A stretch of DNA of 64,000 nucleotides from Nothopassalora personata (GCA_033816765.1 CM066287.1:3906001-3970000); one strand, 5' to 3'; shown: positions 1-10,979, numbered from the stretch's first letter. The notes: a model not told the origin generated them from the letters alone. A program made the numbers and translations.

Positions 1-723
1 GCAGTTTCCACTCGAGCCATCGACACGAACCTACTTAGATGGCAGATGAGGGGCAATTCTTCCTTGGATGTCTGACCCAGCTATTCACAAACACACTTAT
101 GCCATGCATATTCGGTTGAAGATCATCAGCTGACGTATCATAGACAGATCTCTTTGAAGTCCTCGACAAGTGATAGCAGCAACAGGTGATGCCGGGGATA
201 CAAGGTAGGTGCGGAGGTCTCGTGAGCATGGTCTGTCATTTTGTGTACTTCAAGATAGCCTTTCACAATAAAACTCATGCTGCTCCATCAATTGCCTCCA
301 TAAACTGCTCCACTTCTATACGAACCAACGCACCGACGTCCTTGCAAGTGGCTCACTACCAACACCAGCTCTTAGTTGGTATCACTAGTGAGGTCTGGCG
401 CAGTCTTCAAAAGGTTTATCAGCATGCGCCGGTGGTGAGAGATTTGCTGGATCGTCTGTTTGACCGATGACTGGTGTGAGTATGGGCCATGTGGTTGAGT
501 CGCTTCTTCTTCCTCTGAATCAGATTGATGCTGTCCTACCCAGACAGTCGACCCAGAGGCGATCAGACACCGTCGTGGCTTAAAGTGGAATAGAATGGCT
601 TTGAAGCAAGCCAGCACAAGGATCGAGTATTGAGTACATCTTACATGCGCCTGGTGCCAATAATATACCTGGACAGACTACTTTGGACAGACTACTTTAA
701 ACACATACTTCTCTCGGACCTTT
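1..723. other. Intergenic DNA, no supported gene
   Basis: Only short unconvincing reading frames occur here (the longest under 100 codons, without family resemblance or splice signals that would join them). It lies downstream of the V-ATPase subunit B stop codon and may include its 3' untranslated region. I see no RNA gene or repeat in it. Confidence 0.5.
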
Positions 724-2516
724 CTATGCATCAATCAAATTCTGCTCGCCGTTCTGCTGCTCGCCATTCTGCTTCGGCTGGCTCTCCTCCGAATTGTCTT
801 GTGTGTCCTTGTTGCCCTTCTTCGACTGCCTCTGGTAGTATTGGTCCAGGACCTTCTTGGGGATACGGTTGAGCAACTCCTTGGGATAGATTCGAAGTAG
901 CTCCCATGCCTGGTCCAAACCGTCGAAGATATCTCGCTTCTCGTATGCTCCTTGCGAGATGTATGTCTTCTCAAACTTCTCCAGGAATTCCAGAGATAGC
1001 TTGTCTTCGTTGGAGAGCGCTTCCTCTCCGACGACTGCCTTCATGCTGGCAGCGTCACGACCGATAGCGTATTTGGCGTAAAGCTGGTTGGAGACATCCG
1101 AGTGATCCTTTCGTGTGTGGCCTTCACCGATGGCAGACTTCATCAGTCGGGACAGTGATGGCAGCACGTTGATTGGTGGGTAGACACCCTTGTTGTACAG
1201 AGGTCGGTCGACGAAGATTTGACCCTCCGTGATGTAGCCAGTAAGATCAGGAATAGGATGTGTGATGTCTACCAAATGGATCAGCATGAATCCAGACGAC
1301 CGGAAGTGTCTGACTTACCCTCGTTCGGCATGGTCAGGATGGGAATCTGTGTGATTGAACCATTTCGTCCTTGCACTCGGCCAGCACGCTCGTAGATTGT
1401 GGACAAATCAGTATACATGTAACCCGGATACCCACGACGGCCAGGTACTTCTTCTCTTGCCGCAGAAACCTCACGAAGAGCATCGCAGTAGGAAGAAAGA
1501 TCCGTCAGAATGACCAGAACGTGCTTCTCCAACTGGTAGGCGTAGTACTCTGCTGTCGTCAGGGCAAGACGTGGTGTGATGATACGCTCGATGGTTGGGT
1601 CGTTGGCCAGGTTGAGGAAGAGGGACACGCGCTCCATGCTACCGTTCTCTTCGAAGTCCTTGGTGAAGAAACGGGCAGTCTCCAGGTTGACACCCATGGC
1701 ACCGAACACAATGGAGAAGTTCTCTTCGTGGCCGTCGTGTGTTCCCTTGTTCGTGACGCCTTGTTGAGCCGCCTGGTTGACGAGACCAGCCTGTCTACAG
1801 ATTTGAGCAGCAATTTCGTTGTGAGGCAGACCGGCGGACGAGAAGATGGGGATCTTCTGCCCACGTGCGATGGAGTTCATGGTGTCAATGGCCGAGATTC
1901 CAGTCATGATCATCTCCTCTGGATACACACGGCTGTATGGGTTAATCGGGGAGCCGTTGATATCGAGGTAGTCCTCGGCCAGCACCTTGGGTCCCTTGTC
2001 GATAGCTCGTCCAGATCCATCGAAGATACGCCCAAGCATGTCTTCTGATACTCCCAGCTTGAGGTTGTGTCCAGTGAACTCGACTCTTGTCTGTACATTA
2101 TCAGTGGCCGTGCGAAGCAGCCGAAGCGTGCTAGCATCATACCTTCTTGACATCAATGCCAGAGGTGCCCTCGAACACTTGCACGACTGCACGGTTGCCT
2201 ATATGCCCGCATCAGCTACGAGCTCCGGACCAGCGATCTCTCATTATATGCAGTCGACGTACCTCTCGCCTCCAGAACTTGACCTGATCTTTCCGTGCCA
2301 TCGGGAAGCGTCAAAGAGACAATCTCGTTGAATCGTGGGAATTTGACCTGTGTCGCCGCTGATCAGCCCGTGGTCCTGCCCTGCAACCGACACGATCGAT
2401 GGTAGGCAACGCACGTTCTCCAAGATTACCAGAGGGCCGTTGACGCCTCCGATTGTGTTGTAGCGTATGCGAGGTGTCACCCTCATCGTCCGCGGATCTG
2501 CCTCCTCTGGAGCCAT
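724..2516 (-). CDS. VMA2: V-type proton ATPase subunit B (five exons)
   Basis: Non-catalytic nucleotide-binding B subunit of the V1 sector of the vacuolar H+-ATPase, which alternates with subunit A in the hexameric head that drives acidification of vacuoles and endosomes. I read five exons on the minus strand: 2516-2415, 2347-2263, 2198-2143, 2090-1319 and 1268-724. Donors are GTGCGT, GTACGT, GTATGA and GTAAGT, all introns are 50-67 nt, and the frame closes exactly to 519 residues. Family hallmarks are the N-terminal [19 protein letters not shown], the [12 protein letters not shown] stretch, the degenerate P-loop region [20 protein letters not shown], and the [21 protein letters not shown] stretch near the C-terminal domain. 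The last 30 residues are Q/N/E-rich and less conserved, as in other fungi. The length matches the family (about 500-520). Single-copy housekeeping gene; nothing suggests damage. Confidence 0.96.
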
Positions 2517-2981
2517 TGCTTCGTCTCGACCTGCTGGCGAATGGATACGGCGTCTCGAATTCGGTGCTGATGCGCAGTGCGGAGGTCTATCCGTCGCAAG
2601 TACGGCTCGTGTAGAGGAGGGCGAGGGAGGATGTCGTCGTCGTTGGTCTGTTGCAGTGAAGCCGCTGCTGCTGTGCTAGACGAGGTGTGAGCTTGGAAAC
2701 GCAAGGTCAAGCTCAAGCCACCACGACGGCGCACCAGCCACGTTCTACGTCAATGACATATCTGACTACCACATGCAACACTAAGCACTCCTCCTACAAC
2801 ATCAACAACCCGCGGTTGCGGCTCGGCAGCAATGCACACATACACAGACAGTCCGCACGCTCGAGTCTGGCGCATGCGCTACAGCATTGACACAGCTCAC
2901 GGGATTAAAGGAGAGTAATACATTCTGAAGTCGTATCTGCGTTACACTAATGCCGAAAAGAACCACCTTCTCGTCTCCTTA
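2517..2981. other. Intergenic: VMA2 promoter side and dioxygenase 3' side
   Basis: This stretch lies between the VMA2 start codon and the stop of the next minus-strand gene, so it should hold the VMA2 5' untranslated region and promoter plus the dioxygenase terminator. Reading frames within it are short and have no recognisable family. Confidence 0.5.
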
Positions 2982-4136
2982 CTAACCCTCAAATGGCGTC
3001 TCGAAAGGTCGCTCAGCCTGTGGTGTCAATCGTGCAAGATGGCGGCGTTGGCCATCTTGCCAATCAAGAATAGCTGAATGAACCGTCACCCGGTTATCCC
3101 ACACGACCACAGTCTTTGGCTCCCACTTCACCCGAGCCTGGAAATCAGCTCCCAGCGCAATGTGGTCAAACAGGAATTTCAAGAAAAAGTCGCTCTCCTC
3201 CTTCTTGAAGCCAACGATCCGCCTTGTGAACTGAGGGTTCACGAACAGCGCCTTCTCGCCCGTCACCGGATGCGTCCTCACAATCGGGTGCACGTTCGAC
3301 ACAGGCTCTCGGCGGACAACAGACCCGCGTGCCAATGCCGCTGCTGCTTGCTCGTGGCCGGAGTGCACAGCTTTCAGCCCGTGGAGTCGTTTCTGCAACT
3401 CAGGAGAAAGCCTTCGGTACGCTTCCGCCATGTTTGCGAAAAGAGTGTCGCCTCCGGATGTGGGTCCGTCAAGGAGGTAGAGAAACGTGGTACCTGGAGG
3501 CTGAATCTCGTACGTGACATCAGAGTGCCAGGTGATGGAGTTTGTCCGTTCTTGGAAGTAATCTGCAGCAGTGGTGTCGCTTGCACTTCTGTGCACAAGA
3601 TGGACCTTTGGGAAGCCCTTTGGCGCTCCAGATGCAGGGTGGATATGGGAAGGACCGTAGTACTCGGCAAAATCCAAGGCCTCTTGAATTGGCAGATCTG
3701 CGAAGTCCTGGTCTCTGAATGCCACCACCTTGTGCTCAGCTACGAATCGAGCGAGCTCATCCTTTCCGGCCTTGTTGAGTTTACTGAGCTGAACACCGGT
3801 GACCTCAGCACCAATGTTGGCAGTCAACTCCCTGACAGCGCCTCCGGCTAATAGGTTTGAGAATGATGGGTCTGCGTCTTTGCCAGGTTGAACTGCTTCG
3901 AACGGCTCAAGAGGAGGCCACTTCACATCGTCCCAGTACGGTAAATAGTTTGGATACTTGGCCGGCGCGTGCTTCCCAGTTCCGTGCAGCTCGCCATCGT
4001 AGTTCGTGGTCGCGGCGCCTTGCTGGAATGCCTCTTTATACTGGGCTGCCTGACGCTTGTCTTTGGACCAGGCTTCCTCAGCCGACTTATCGACTGTTCT
4101 GTCAGTCACGGGGACTTCGACCAGTGCTGGAGCCAT
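2982..4136 (-). CDS. TauD/TfdA-family Fe(II)/2-oxoglutarate dioxygenase (sulfonate dioxygenase-like)
   Basis: Intact single-exon protein of 384 residues. TauD/TfdA enzymes use Fe(II), O2 and 2-oxoglutarate to hydroxylate a substrate; the yeast relative Jlp1 and bacterial TauD release sulfite from sulfonates such as taurine. The iron-binding HxD is visible as His204-Ser-Asp206 in TWHSDVTYE. The distal histidine is His353 in TVHSAILDW, and the 2-oxoglutarate-binding arginine lies in RRHLARL (365-369). The N-terminal 95 residues (KYPNYLPYWD) are the extension typical of the fungal group. The only methionine start that gives the full family length is at 4136. It is transcribed divergently from the Dal5-type transporter at 5136 across about 1 kb, which suggests shared control and a common substrate. 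The exact substrate cannot be read from sequence; other alkyl sulfates or sulfonates are possible. Confidence 0.9.
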   Translation of the reverse strand: MAPALVEVPVTDRTVDKSAEEAWSKDKRQAAQYKEAFQQGAATTNYDGELHGTGKHAPAKYPNYLPYWDDVKWPPLEPFEAVQPGKDADPSFSNLLAGGAVRELTANIGAEVTGVQLSKLNKAGKDELARFVAEHKVVAFRDQDFADLPIQEALDFAEYYGPSHIHPASGAPKGFPKVHLVHRSASDTTAADYFQERTNSITWHSDVTYEIQPPGTTFLYLLDGPTSGGDTLFANMAEAYRRLSPELQKRLHGLKAVHSGHEQAAAALARGSVVRREPVSNVHPIVRTHPVTGEKALFVNPQFTRRIVGFKKEESDFFLKFLFDHIALGADFQARVKWEPKTVVVWDNRVTVHSAILDWQDGQRRHLARLTPQAERPFETPFEG

Positions 4137-5135
4137 GATTGAAGGTAAGAATACAAATGCAAAGTCCGCTAATTCTTGTCAAGCAGTGGGAAGAAAAGGA
4201 CGAGGCCAGGATAGAAGATATGCAGTGATACTTGAACGAACAAAGGAGCTGTTGACGACGTATATACCCAAGATAGCGTTATTCCGGCATCGGACACTTC
4301 GTCAGGATCACGCTCGGCAGCCCTCGTCTACAGGCCAGTGTACTTCGCAACATTGCAAAAATGGTCGTGGCGAATGGTTCTCCAATGCTGATCCCAAACA
4401 ATGCCCAGCATCCCAAGTGGGGTAGACTTTGCATCGGACAAAGCTATCCTGGCGAAACAACGTGGACGACACGAGCCGTGTATCCGGCTGGTCGTCTCTT
4501 GGGTTGCTCGGCTTGTCGTATCGAGTAGCGTGTTGCAACGTTGGGTGGAAGGTGTAGTGAAAAATGATGCGAGGATTGATGAGGTGATAGCACGCCATGA
4601 CCTGGTTCCATCCATCTTCCTTGTTAGCGAGCTGACTATGCCAGTAGCAGCACGTGATCCGCCCGAAGTTTCACCATATCATCGACGGCGACTGCAGTCT
4701 TTGGTATCAAGGCATGCTCTTGTCGCGGCACCGACAGCGCCTGTGAGCAGCGGAGTCACAACTCGATTTCAGCTGCCGCACTGTCGCTGTTCGCCGATTT
4801 GCTGCGATCCTGATTTTTGCTAGGATCAACGATTGACGCGTGAACAGTCTTGTTACACCGCCATCAACTTGATATGCGATCGAAGGCGCCTACCCTTGTT
4901 GCGGTAGGTTCCCAGCATGGCTAGGTCCACTGCGGCGAAGTCCCTTGCTGAACAAGGCTCTGCAACATCGCTCTCGGCATTCGTGTGGGAGCTTGAGTTT
5001 GCTTAAAGTCATGCCAATCCTGGGCGATATGGCACGCGTTTCCTTCAGTCGATCCAATATCATCCTTCAGCCTTATCGGCATTGCTTGGCAGTATCTTGC
5101 ACTACATCCTCTCGACCCGGTTCGCGCTTCTGAAC
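4137..5135. promoter_or_regulatory. Divergent promoter region between dioxygenase and transporter
   Basis: About 1 kb separates the start codons of two divergently transcribed genes and contains no convincing gene. A CACGTGA hexamer-plus-one at 4651-4657 matches the core bound by Cbf1-type bHLH factors that act with Met4/MetR in sulfur-gene activation. Scattered GATA cores are also present, but these are common by chance. Shared regulation is an inference. Confidence 0.4.
4651..4657. promoter_or_regulatory. CACGTGA E-box in divergent promoter (possible Cbf1/sulfur site)
   Basis: CACGTGA, that is TCACGTG on the other strand, is the classical yeast Cbf1 core of MET-gene promoters. It lies 515 bp upstream of the dioxygenase start and 479 bp upstream of the transporter start. 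A single short motif is weak evidence on its own. Confidence 0.3.
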
Positions 5136-7296
5136 ATGGGCGCACAGAGCGAGGTCTCGTCCAGTCCAGAACGTGTGGAAGAAGACCTCAAAGCATTTCC
5201 CGAGGGCGCTGTCACAAAGCCGAGCCTCTTCCAAAAGACGGGCGGCAAGACATTCGAGAGCGAGTCGCTTTCGCCGTACCACAAGCCCATCGAATCGTAT
5301 GAAGGATACCACAGATATGATCCCGAGTTCCAATGGGAGGAGAAGGAGGAGAAGCGAGTCGTCCGCAAAGTATGTGATTTCACCTGCCTAGGAGTGCTGT
5401 GGCTAATCGCAATACAGATCGACCTTCGGATCTGCTCCTGGGTGTGCTTTATGTTTTTTGCGCTGCAGCTAGACAGAGGCAACATCTCCCAGGCTCTGAG
5501 TGACAACATGCTCGACGATCTTGGCATGACGACGAACGATTACAACACCGGCCAGACAATCTTTTATTGTAGCTTTCTCTTTGCCGAATTACCGTCGCAG
5601 CTCATCTCGAAGAAACTTGGACCGGATAACTGGATCCCGGTTCAGATGGTGTCGTAAGTAATTGAAGGTCATCAGGCGTCAAGCAGCGGCTCAGACTGCA
5701 GTGCCTCGTTAGAGCTATGCGCTGCGCGACACGCTCAGCGCACCCGCTGAGGACGTGTAGCCTGAGGCATTGCCACGCCCTTATCGATTACAGCTAACAC
5801 GCTTCTTTCCATAGGTGGTCTCTGGTGGCCAGTATGCAAGCTTTCCTGTCGGGTCGCAGTTCGTTCTGGGCATGTCGCTCTCTTCTCGGTCTTATCGTAA
5901 GTCGAAAAGCTGGTCGCTGCTTGGGAGTGGCGATCCCCTGGGTCCCGCCGCCATCTTTCGGGAGACAACGCTGACACGGCTGCCCGTAGGAAGGCGGATT
6001 TATTCCTGACAACATCCTCTATTTGAGCTACTTCTACACCGGAGCCGAGCTGCCCAGAAGATTATCGTTCTTCTGGGTCTCTTTTCAGAGCACTAGCATC
6101 GTGTCCGCATTCCTGGCATACGGTATCCTGCACATGCGAGGCGTCAACGGCATGGCGGGTTGGCGGTAAGCGGGAACTTGCTCGATTCGACTCGATCTCG
6201 TGTGCTGATATGATCACAAACAGCTGGCTTTTCGCTCTTGAAGGCACCCTGACCGGCCTGATAGGCATTGTCTCCTACTTCTATTTACCACCTTCGCCAA
6301 CCCAGACAGCTTCCCGATTCCGTGGCAAGGAAGGCTGGTTCAACGAAAGAGAGGAGAAGATTATGGTTAACAGAGTGCTCCGCGATGATCCTTCCAAGGG
6401 CGGCATGCACAACAGACAGGGTTTGAGCCTTGGCATGATCTGGCAATGCCTGATGGATTATCACATGTGGCCGATATACCTGATCGGACTCTCCTGGATG
6501 ATACCATCGGTGCCCATGAGCTCGTACCTGACGTTGCAGCTAAAGTCGGTGGGATTTGGCACTTTTGAAACGAACCTGTTGACGATCCCGGCCTATGTGA
6601 TCTTCATCATCAACCTCCTCGTCGTCACCTGGCTTTCAGAGAAATTGAACGAAAGATTTCTGCTCGCGACCATAAGCCAATGGTGGGCTCTGCCGCTGGT
6701 TATAGCGCTTGAGGTAAGTTAGCATGGTCAAGTACTCCAGAGTTTACCTAACGTTCTCCTGTTGGTAGGTCCTCCCAGCTAAGCGAAGTCCATGGGTCGC
6801 CTGGATCTTGTCAGTGTTGGTTTTTGCAATGCCCTATGTTCACGCGATCCTTGTGGCAATTACCAGCAGGAACGCCGGCTCGGTGCGGACGCGAACAGTG
6901 GCTTCTGCAATCTACAACATGACGGTGCAAGCGTCGAATATCATCGGCACGAACGTAAGTGCTCGTTGTGCGTTCTGGACGACATTGTCAGCTAACAGCG
7001 GTCTACAGATCTACAGAAACAATGATAAGCCTACTTACTACACCGGTAAGTCAATTCAAAGAGCCTACCACGTCGTGCTTGAGTATGGCTAACGCTCTTT
7101 CTTAGGCAACAAGGTGCTCATCGCCCTCATATGCTACAACATCGTGTTATTCATCGGCGCCAAAATCTTCTATGTCACTGTGAATAGAAAGCGAGAAGCA
7201 ATATGGAGTGCTATGTCGAAGGAGGAGAAGGAGCACTACTGCGCTACAACTCAAGACCAAGGCAACAAGCGACTAGATTTCCGTTTTGCGCACTAG
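5136..7296 (+). CDS. MFS anion:cation symporter, Dal5/Soa1-like (eight exons)
   Basis: Plasma-membrane major facilitator of the Dal5 (allantoate/ACS) family, which in fungi imports allantoate, ureidosuccinate, vitamins or, for yeast Soa1, sulfur compounds including sulfonates. Exons: 5136-5369, 5418-5653, 5815-5896, 5990-6165, 6224-6713, 6769-6954, 7009-7045 and 7106-7296. All have GT-AG borders, and phases add up to a continuous 543-residue protein. Family signatures visible are LDRGNISQALSDNM after TM1, YNTGQTIFYCSFLFAELPSQ, a conserved GLIEGGFIPD in TM4 and AGWRWLFALEG before TM6. Hydrophobic segments fit 12 TM helices with a central loop (residues about 230-290). I chose ATG 5136 because the upstream in-frame ATG at 5082 would add an unusual hydrophobic leader. 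Intron 2 (161 nt) carries an introner-like core. The divergent TauD neighbour hints at sulfonates as cargo. Confidence 0.9.
5654..5814 (+). other. Introner-like intron (intron 2 of Dal5-like gene)
   Basis: A 161-nt GT-AG intron, much longer than its neighbours (48-93 nt). Its 3' half contains GAGGCATTGCCACG followed by TCGATTACAGCTAACACG. The same arrangement (GAGGCATTG, CACG, TCGA, TAGCTAAC) is found in two introns of the unrelated sugar-porter pseudogene at 9704-9829 and 10980-11090. The CTAAC is the probable branch point. Confidence 0.6.
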
Positions 7297-7503
7297 AATC
7301 ACGCGAGACCAGTTGTAGAAATAGAGATTATGTGTAGAGAAGAGTGCAAAGACGATGTCCCTTGCCTGACCCGACCCACCTACGCCACAATACCCCAGAT
7401 CTCCCCAACTCTAATAATTCTTAACCAAACTCGCGGCCAAAGGGTCTGACCTGACCTTGATCTTCTCGTCCTCCTCGACACACAGCCTGTGCACCCGCCC
7501 GAC

Positions 7504-7830
7504 ATGGCAGACAATATCTACGATGAGATCGAGATCGAGGCATGTCTTGCTGCCGTTCATTTCTACCCCGCCCGCGCACCACTGACTCGAAGACAGGACA
7601 TGACCTACGACGAGACTCTCCAGACGTACCACTACCCATGTCCATGCGGCGATCGCTTCGAGATCAACATCGAGGACTTGCGCGACGGCGAGGAAATCGC
7701 AGTATGTCCTAGCTGCAGCCTTCAGATCAGGGTCATCTTCGACGTGGATGATTTGCCGAAGCCTGATGGCGATGCTGCTGCAGTACAGCAGACTCAGGCC
7801 CAGCCGCAGCAAGTTGTCGCTGCATCGTAA
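7504..7830 (+). CDS. DPH3: Diphthamide biosynthesis protein 3 (CSL zinc finger), with probable GC-AG intron
   Basis: Small CSL-type zinc protein that donates electrons to the Dph1-Dph2 radical enzyme making diphthamide on elongation factor 2, and that also works with Elongator in tRNA modification. The four zinc cysteines are in YPCPCGDRF and VCPSCSL, with the LEDLRDGE-like [11 protein letters not shown] between them. Read without splicing, the protein has 19 extra residues ([19 protein letters not shown]) inside the otherwise contiguous family core EIEDMTYDE. Removing 7540-7596 as a GC-AG intron (donor GCATGT, CTGAC-type branch site, acceptor ACAG) restores the core, giving exons 7504-7539 and 7597-7830 and 89 residues. 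The intron is 57 nt and free of stops, so retention would keep the frame. The C-terminal Q/A-rich tail is variable in the family. ATG 7504 is preferred over upstream codons. Confidence 0.92.
   Translation: MADNIYDEIEIEACLAAVHFYPARAPLTRRQDMTYDETLQTYHYPCPCGDRFEINIEDLRDGEEIAVCPSCSLQIRVIFDVDDLPKPDGDAAAVQQTQAQPQQVVAAS
7540..7596 (+). other. Probable GC-AG intron in DPH3, in-frame and stop-free
   Basis: It begins GCATGT directly after GAG and ends in GACAG before GACATGACC, with CACTGACT upstream as a plausible branch site. Excision rebuilds the conserved DPH3 N-terminus. Its 57-nt length (19 codons) and lack of a stop mean both isoforms would be translatable. Confidence 0.75.
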
Positions 7831-8350
7831 AGAGCAGCTTAGTAGACGAGGAACTTGAATGAGCGTTGGCGCGTCAGAAGGGAGGACACCAGAGACGGTG
7901 CAGAGCGTGGGAGCTGCAGGAGCCGAGACATCAGACTGGGAGTGATGAAGTGCAGGTCGGTAGTGTAGCGAGATGCTCGATTCTGGCACGTTCTGCACGC
8001 CGAGGGGCAAGCTATGATATCGTTGATCCAACGAAGTCGGTGTCCGGGCGATGTTCCACGACCAGGCCGCCGCAAAACCTCAGCAAACCCGAGGGAGGAA
8101 TACGAAGAGCGTACAGAAGAGGAGAACGGAGGGAAACAGGGCTGATGCCGTAGAAGAGAATTGACAGCAGCGTGGAGTTCTCAAGGCATTGTTGGACATT
8201 TCGGGAGAGTGGGTTGCATACACTTCGAGCCTGCCTCGCGGCTCTGTAATACATGCACCATCCGCTGCCGTCGATCTCTATGGCTCATGTCTCCTGCCAC
8301 AGCATCTGCCGCATCGTCTGCGACCTCGCAAACACCCTACTCACTTCGCT
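7831..8350. other. Convergent intergenic region between DPH3 and frataxin
   Basis: The stop codons of DPH3 (plus) and frataxin (minus) face each other across about 520 bp, so this should hold the two 3' untranslated regions and terminators. Open frames here show no family resemblance. Confidence 0.5.
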
Positions 8351-9064
8351 CTACTCCACTGGATCCGTACTTTGTTTGAGCTCCTCCTCTTGATGATCTG
8401 GAAGAATCCCTAGTTCCTTGTTCAAAAGATGAGAGAGTTTCGTGCCATCGCGCAAGTAGATCCATTCGCCGATCCCTCCGCCTTCCTTCTGGTGCATGCT
8501 CTCGCCAGACAGGACCCAGTCAAATCGCTTCGGACCAGACAAGGGCGAAGACAGCCAGATCTGCTTGTTTGGCGGCTGCTTGTTGATGATGTACGTGCCA
8601 TTGGGCGGGAAGGTAATCGACAGGACACCAGCCTAGTGCATTGTCAGTGGAAAGTGCTTTCACACATGCAGTTACCGCCTAGGATCTCGACGTACACTGT
8701 ATTCCACCTCGACATCGTCCCGCTTCTCTTGAATCTGCTCCGCCTTTTCGTGTACAGAGTCCACAAAGGCATCTGCATACTCATGGTACTCCTCCTCGCT
8801 CAGTTCGGTGGGCTCTGTCGGTCGTGGTGTCTCTGGCTTCTCTACCTTTGGCGGCTCTGGCTCTTCTGCATCCGGCATCAAGCCAGCACGGGCGACCCGA
8901 CATGCGGATAGGTGACGTGACTGAGCGATGCTGTTTACAGCTGTGATGCTTCCTCGTGCAGGTGCTTGAATGCGTTGGCGCTGAGCCTGGCGGAAAAAGG
9001 ACGAGGAGACCTTCCGCGTTGCTTGCCGCATCACATTGCGTGCTGCTGTCGCTGGTGCAGACAT
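8351..9064 (-). CDS. YFH1: Frataxin, mitochondrial (two exons)
   Basis: Mitochondrial iron-binding activator of the cysteine desulfurase complex in iron-sulfur cluster assembly. Exons are 9064-8696 and 8632-8351. The 63-nt intron has donor GTACGT and acceptor CTAG, and joins VEYS to [11 protein letters not shown] in phase 0, for 216 residues. The first 60 residues are rich in Arg, Ala, Ser and Gln and poor in acids, as expected for a matrix-targeting presequence. The acidic helix [19 protein letters not shown] is the iron-binding ridge. The sheet signature [19 protein letters not shown] followed by SGPKRFDW is diagnostic of the family, and the C-terminal helix has [14 protein letters not shown] proline/glutamate-rich linker ([15 protein letters not shown]) precedes the fold. 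The gene looks intact. Confidence 0.95.
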
Positions 9065-9409
9065 GGTCGGTCGACTGATGAACCTGGACTAGAAGCGCTT
9101 CAGGCCGAGGCCGAGCTCACTGCACTATCACGAGCCTGATCGAAGACGCTGATGGTTCTTTGGGACCAATTGATCTGAATGGAGTATTGTGAATGGAGTA
9201 GTGTGTTTGTCTTGGGACAAGTTGAAGAAGCCGCATGGAAGCTCTCAGCAAGCTTGGACTTCCCCACACGATCCCTGTGCCACGCGAAACTGTAAGGACG
9301 ATGAAACATATAATGTTTGGACAAGTCGTAATCGTGGCAATGCTAATGCCAAGTCGTCATTGCAGTGTTTCTGCTCGATGAACAAATTTCTCTTGTGCAT
9401 CGTCAAAAA
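9065..9409. other. Intergenic, frataxin promoter side
   Basis: Between the frataxin start codon and the stop of the upstream minus-strand transporter remnant. It probably contains the frataxin promoter. No gene or repeat seen. Confidence 0.45.
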
Positions 9410-9703
9410 CTACGCCCTCTGCTCAACCTCCCTCACGTTCTCAATGGTCTCGGTCATCTCCTTCACATCGCCCTCATCAACGGCACCTCCCATACCAACT
9501 GTGAGGTCCTTGCCCTTGCGACCGATCAAATACCACGGTAGCTCGAACACAGCATCCACGGATTCGAGGCTCTTGCCGCTCAGTTCCGGAAGGAATAACC
9601 AGGCCCAGACACCGCCAATAAGTGTCACGCACGAGAAGAACATCATGGTTCCTCCTGTGGTCATTCCTATGAACATCTCTGGCACCGCCTTCGAGTTTCC
9701 GTA

Positions 9704-9829
9704 CTACAAAACAGAATGATGTTAGCTATACTCGAGTACCACGTGGCAATGCCTCGACAGCTGAGCTAAGTTGGGGACGAGGCGCGTACATGTCCTGGAC
9801 GACAACGTCTTCCACCCTTTGAGACGTAC
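9704..9829 (-). other. Introner-like intron in transporter pseudogene
   Basis: A 126-nt GT-AG intron (donor GTACGT, acceptor TTTGTAG) on the minus strand. Its 3' half reads GAGGCATTGCCACG then CTCGAGTATAGCTAAC, nearly identical to the intron at 10980-11090 and similar to that at 5654-5814. Confidence 0.65.
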
Positions 9830-10694
9830 CTGATTAACAAAGTGAAACGTCATGGCAATGGAGCCACCAATTGCTCGCAGTCTCAACGGGTAGATCTCGG
9901 AGTTGATCAGATACTGGATCGAATTCCAGCCCATGGCCCAGCCGAAACCGGAGAGGTAGATCATGACGATGGCACCAGTAGCAGCATTCTTCTCGCTCGA
10001 TGTTTGTGAGCCAGGATCATCTACTCCAGTGTCGAGAAGGAGGAAGATTGCCATGTAAAGCATGGCGATAAACTGAAGTGTAATACCAGTCATCAAGGAT
10101 CGTTTCCGAGCCTGTGCGGTGTTAGCCTACGCCCGTGACCATTGGGGGACCACGTACCACATAGTCGATAAGGAACAAGCGCAGATCAAGGCAGACACAA
10201 ACTTGACAACTCCAAAGATCGCCGTTGCGAACAGCTTTTCGTTCTGCCCGGTTTGCCCTACCATGGCAAAGTATTCTGGAGCGTAGATTGTGATGCTGTT
10301 CGCTCCGCTCCATTGCCCGAGCAGCTGGCTCATAACAGAGAGCATGAGTCTGTATCGATTTGCTGGCGCCATGACGAGCTCGCGAAGTACGCCTGTCCAG
10401 TGAGCACCCAGCGTGGCTTCACGCTCTCTCTCGAGCTGATCGTTGATATCCAGAAGCTCCGATTGAACGTACCAGTGCTCAACTGGTAAATTGCGCAGCT
10501 TCGATAAGTTTCGTGCTGCCTGCTCTTGCTTGCCGACTTTGCACAGCCAGCGCGGACTCTCGATGGCGAAGCAGCTGGTAGTCGCAATGATGAACGCGAA
10601 GTACACATGCAGCAGATTCGGAACCACCCACTGCAGCTGAGACGAGTCGGAGATGTGAATGCTGCTTCCCCAGCTTGCAAAGTACCCCAGCATG

Positions 10695-10800
10695 ATTCCA
10701 AGATAGACAGATCCTGAGAACATGCAGACGCAGAGGCCACGGGTGAAATTCCAAGATAGACAGATCCTGAGAACATGCAGACGCAGAGGCCACGGGTGAA
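10695..10800. repeat. 53-bp perfect tandem duplication inside transporter exon
   Basis: Two identical 53-bp units, 10695-10747 and 10748-10800, beginning ATTCCAAGATAGACAG. Because 53 is not a multiple of 3, the duplication frameshifts the transporter. The copies show no differences by eye, so it looks recent or is an assembly artefact. Confidence 0.9.
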
Positions 10801-10979
10801 CTTTGGTGCGATCTCTGCAAGATATGAGGGCGCCACGACTGTCGTTTGTCCTATCCCGAGACCCATGATGAAGCGGCCTGCGTATACCATGCCGATGCTG
10901 CCGTTTGACGCTGCCGCAAGGAAGATAGCAACGCCCAGAATCCATACGAGGCAAAGTTGTCTGGTCGCCCAAAGTCGCC

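Noticed and set aside
630..872. 80-codon plus-strand ORF at the VMA2 3' end
   Set aside because: Mostly antisense to the VMA2 last exon, no independent support.
1371..2048. 225-codon plus-strand ORF within the VMA2 region
   Set aside because: It lies wholly antisense to conserved VMA2 exons, has no family resemblance, and is a codon-bias shadow.
3078..3851. 257-codon plus-strand ORF
   Set aside because: Antisense shadow of the intact dioxygenase; translation is low in recognisable features and lacks promoter context.
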